Part shown: piece after piece, positions 63,667 through 64,000 of the stretch
Layout: each line of letters begins with the position of its first letter
Numbering within the stretch: position 1 is the first letter of the stretch
Assembly (NCBI RefSeq): GCF_020010925.1
Contig: NZ_JAGJBZ010000001.1
Location: 3,699,001-3,763,000, forward strand
Direction: 5' to 3'
Source: Streptomyces griseiscabiei
Lineage (GTDB): Bacteria > Actinomycetota > Actinomycetes > Streptomycetales > Streptomycetaceae
Length of the DNA stretch: 64,000 nt
Translations under genes and position numbers: made by a program
Notes under the pieces: model-generated
Databases searched by the model: none
What the model saw: the letters and a program-made list of their open reading frames with translations, nothing else
Told to the model about the DNA's origin: nothing

Positions 63667-64000
63667 CTACTTGATCATGTAGATCGTGGCGAAGAGGCCG
63701 ATCCAGACGACATCGACGAAGTGCCAGTAGTAGGACACGACGATGGCCGCGGTCGCCTGCTCGTGGGTGAACCTCTTGGCCGCGTAGGTGCGTCCGAGGA
63801 CCAGCAGGAAGGCGATGAGACCGCCCGTCACGTGCAGGCCGTGGAAGCCGGTGGTCAGATAGAACACCGAGCCGTACGGGTCGGACGAGAGCGACAGGCC
63901 CTCGTGCTTGACCAGCTCGGTGTACTCGAAGACCTGGCCGCCGATGAAGATCGCACCCATCACGAACGTGACGATGAACCACATCCGGAGTTTCTTCACG
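63667..64000 (-). CDS. ctaE: cytochrome c oxidase subunit III, 5' end outside window
   Basis: The last 110 residues of an aa3 oxidase subunit III are visible, with [40 protein letters not shown] and the ending [21 protein letters not shown]. The full protein should be about 205 residues, so the coding sequence continues past position 64000. It lies about 100 bases upstream of qcrC, the arrangement of Rv2193-Rv2196 in M. tuberculosis. The apparent start near 63999 is not the true one. Confidence 0.95.
   Translation of the reverse strand, partial: VKKLRMWFIVTFVMGAIFIGGQVFEYTELVKHEGLSLSSDPYGSVFYLTTGFHGLHVTGGLIAFLLVLGRTYAAKRFTHEQATAAIVVSYYWHFVDVVWIGLFATIYMIK

Overview
The window is a GC-rich (about 70% or more) actinobacterial chromosome segment with the codon bias, GTG/TTG starts, short operons and gene order of Streptomyces. 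Order and content follow the S. coelicolor region just downstream of the dcw cell-division cluster (glkA, macRS and the qcrCAB/ctaE block are recognisable). No rRNA, tRNA, CRISPR array, prophage, insertion sequence or biosynthetic gene cluster was seen. It is core chromosome with many regulatory RNA elements and intergenic repeats.

Layout: 0.2-5.4 kb, a methyltransferase, a SAV_6107-type HEPN protein, and a Pip/YhgE export system (degenerate ABC ATPase, large membrane protein, TetR regulator). 5.9-10.7 kb, a phytoene-desaturase-like oxidoreductase, a prion-like membrane protein, metF, thiE and an Rv2175c-like DNA-binding protein. 10.7-16.9 kb, a ferredoxin reductase, the TPP-riboswitch-controlled thiO-thiS-thiG operon and a PknL-like PASTA kinase. 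16.9-21.2 kb, endonuclease IV, an orphan RelE/ParE-like protein, a sulfite-oxidase-like enzyme, bacterioferritin, Bfd with an iron box, and class II DAHP synthase. 21.3-26.3 kb, a secreted protein, a trp leader peptide with attenuator, a fused TrpE-TrpG anthranilate synthase, and a phosphofructokinase.

26.5-38.2 kb holds the MacRS two-component system, a PlsC acyltransferase, an esterase, an ECF sigma factor with its partner, an EEP nuclease, glucokinase with its SCO2127-like neighbour, an ArsA-like ATPase, an SRPBCC protein and a phosphoesterase. 38.5-48.7 kb is lipid- and envelope-related: a FadD15-like acyl-CoA synthetase, cholesterol oxidase, a PimB-like mannosyltransferase, a GT87-like membrane protein, a lipoprotein metallopeptidase and two NlpC/P60 hydrolases. 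49-57 kb holds a NYN nuclease, a zinc-ribbon protein, rhomboid protease, a RAM-domain protein, a second two-component system with a small acidic exported protein, an anion transporter and glycerate kinase. 57-64 kb holds a class V aminotransferase under a SAM-IV riboswitch, trpD, and the cytochrome bcc complex (qcrCAB) with the start of ctaE cut off by the window edge.

Functional links: aroG, trpE(G) and trpD feed tryptophan, and TrpE(G) is controlled by a ribosome-stalling attenuator. The thi genes are under TPP control and the aminotransferase under SAM control. Many neighbours (Rv2175c-like, PknL, AroG, PlsC, ArsA-like, SRPBCC, FadD15, PimB, NlpC/P60, TrpD, Qcr/CtaE) keep the order seen in M. 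tuberculosis Rv2172c-Rv2196, a deep actinobacterial envelope/respiration block into which Streptomyces-specific genes have been placed. Six copies of a dispersed palindromic element sit at gene 3' ends; one encodes the C-terminus of a membrane protein and carries a 24-bp minisatellite in its loop.
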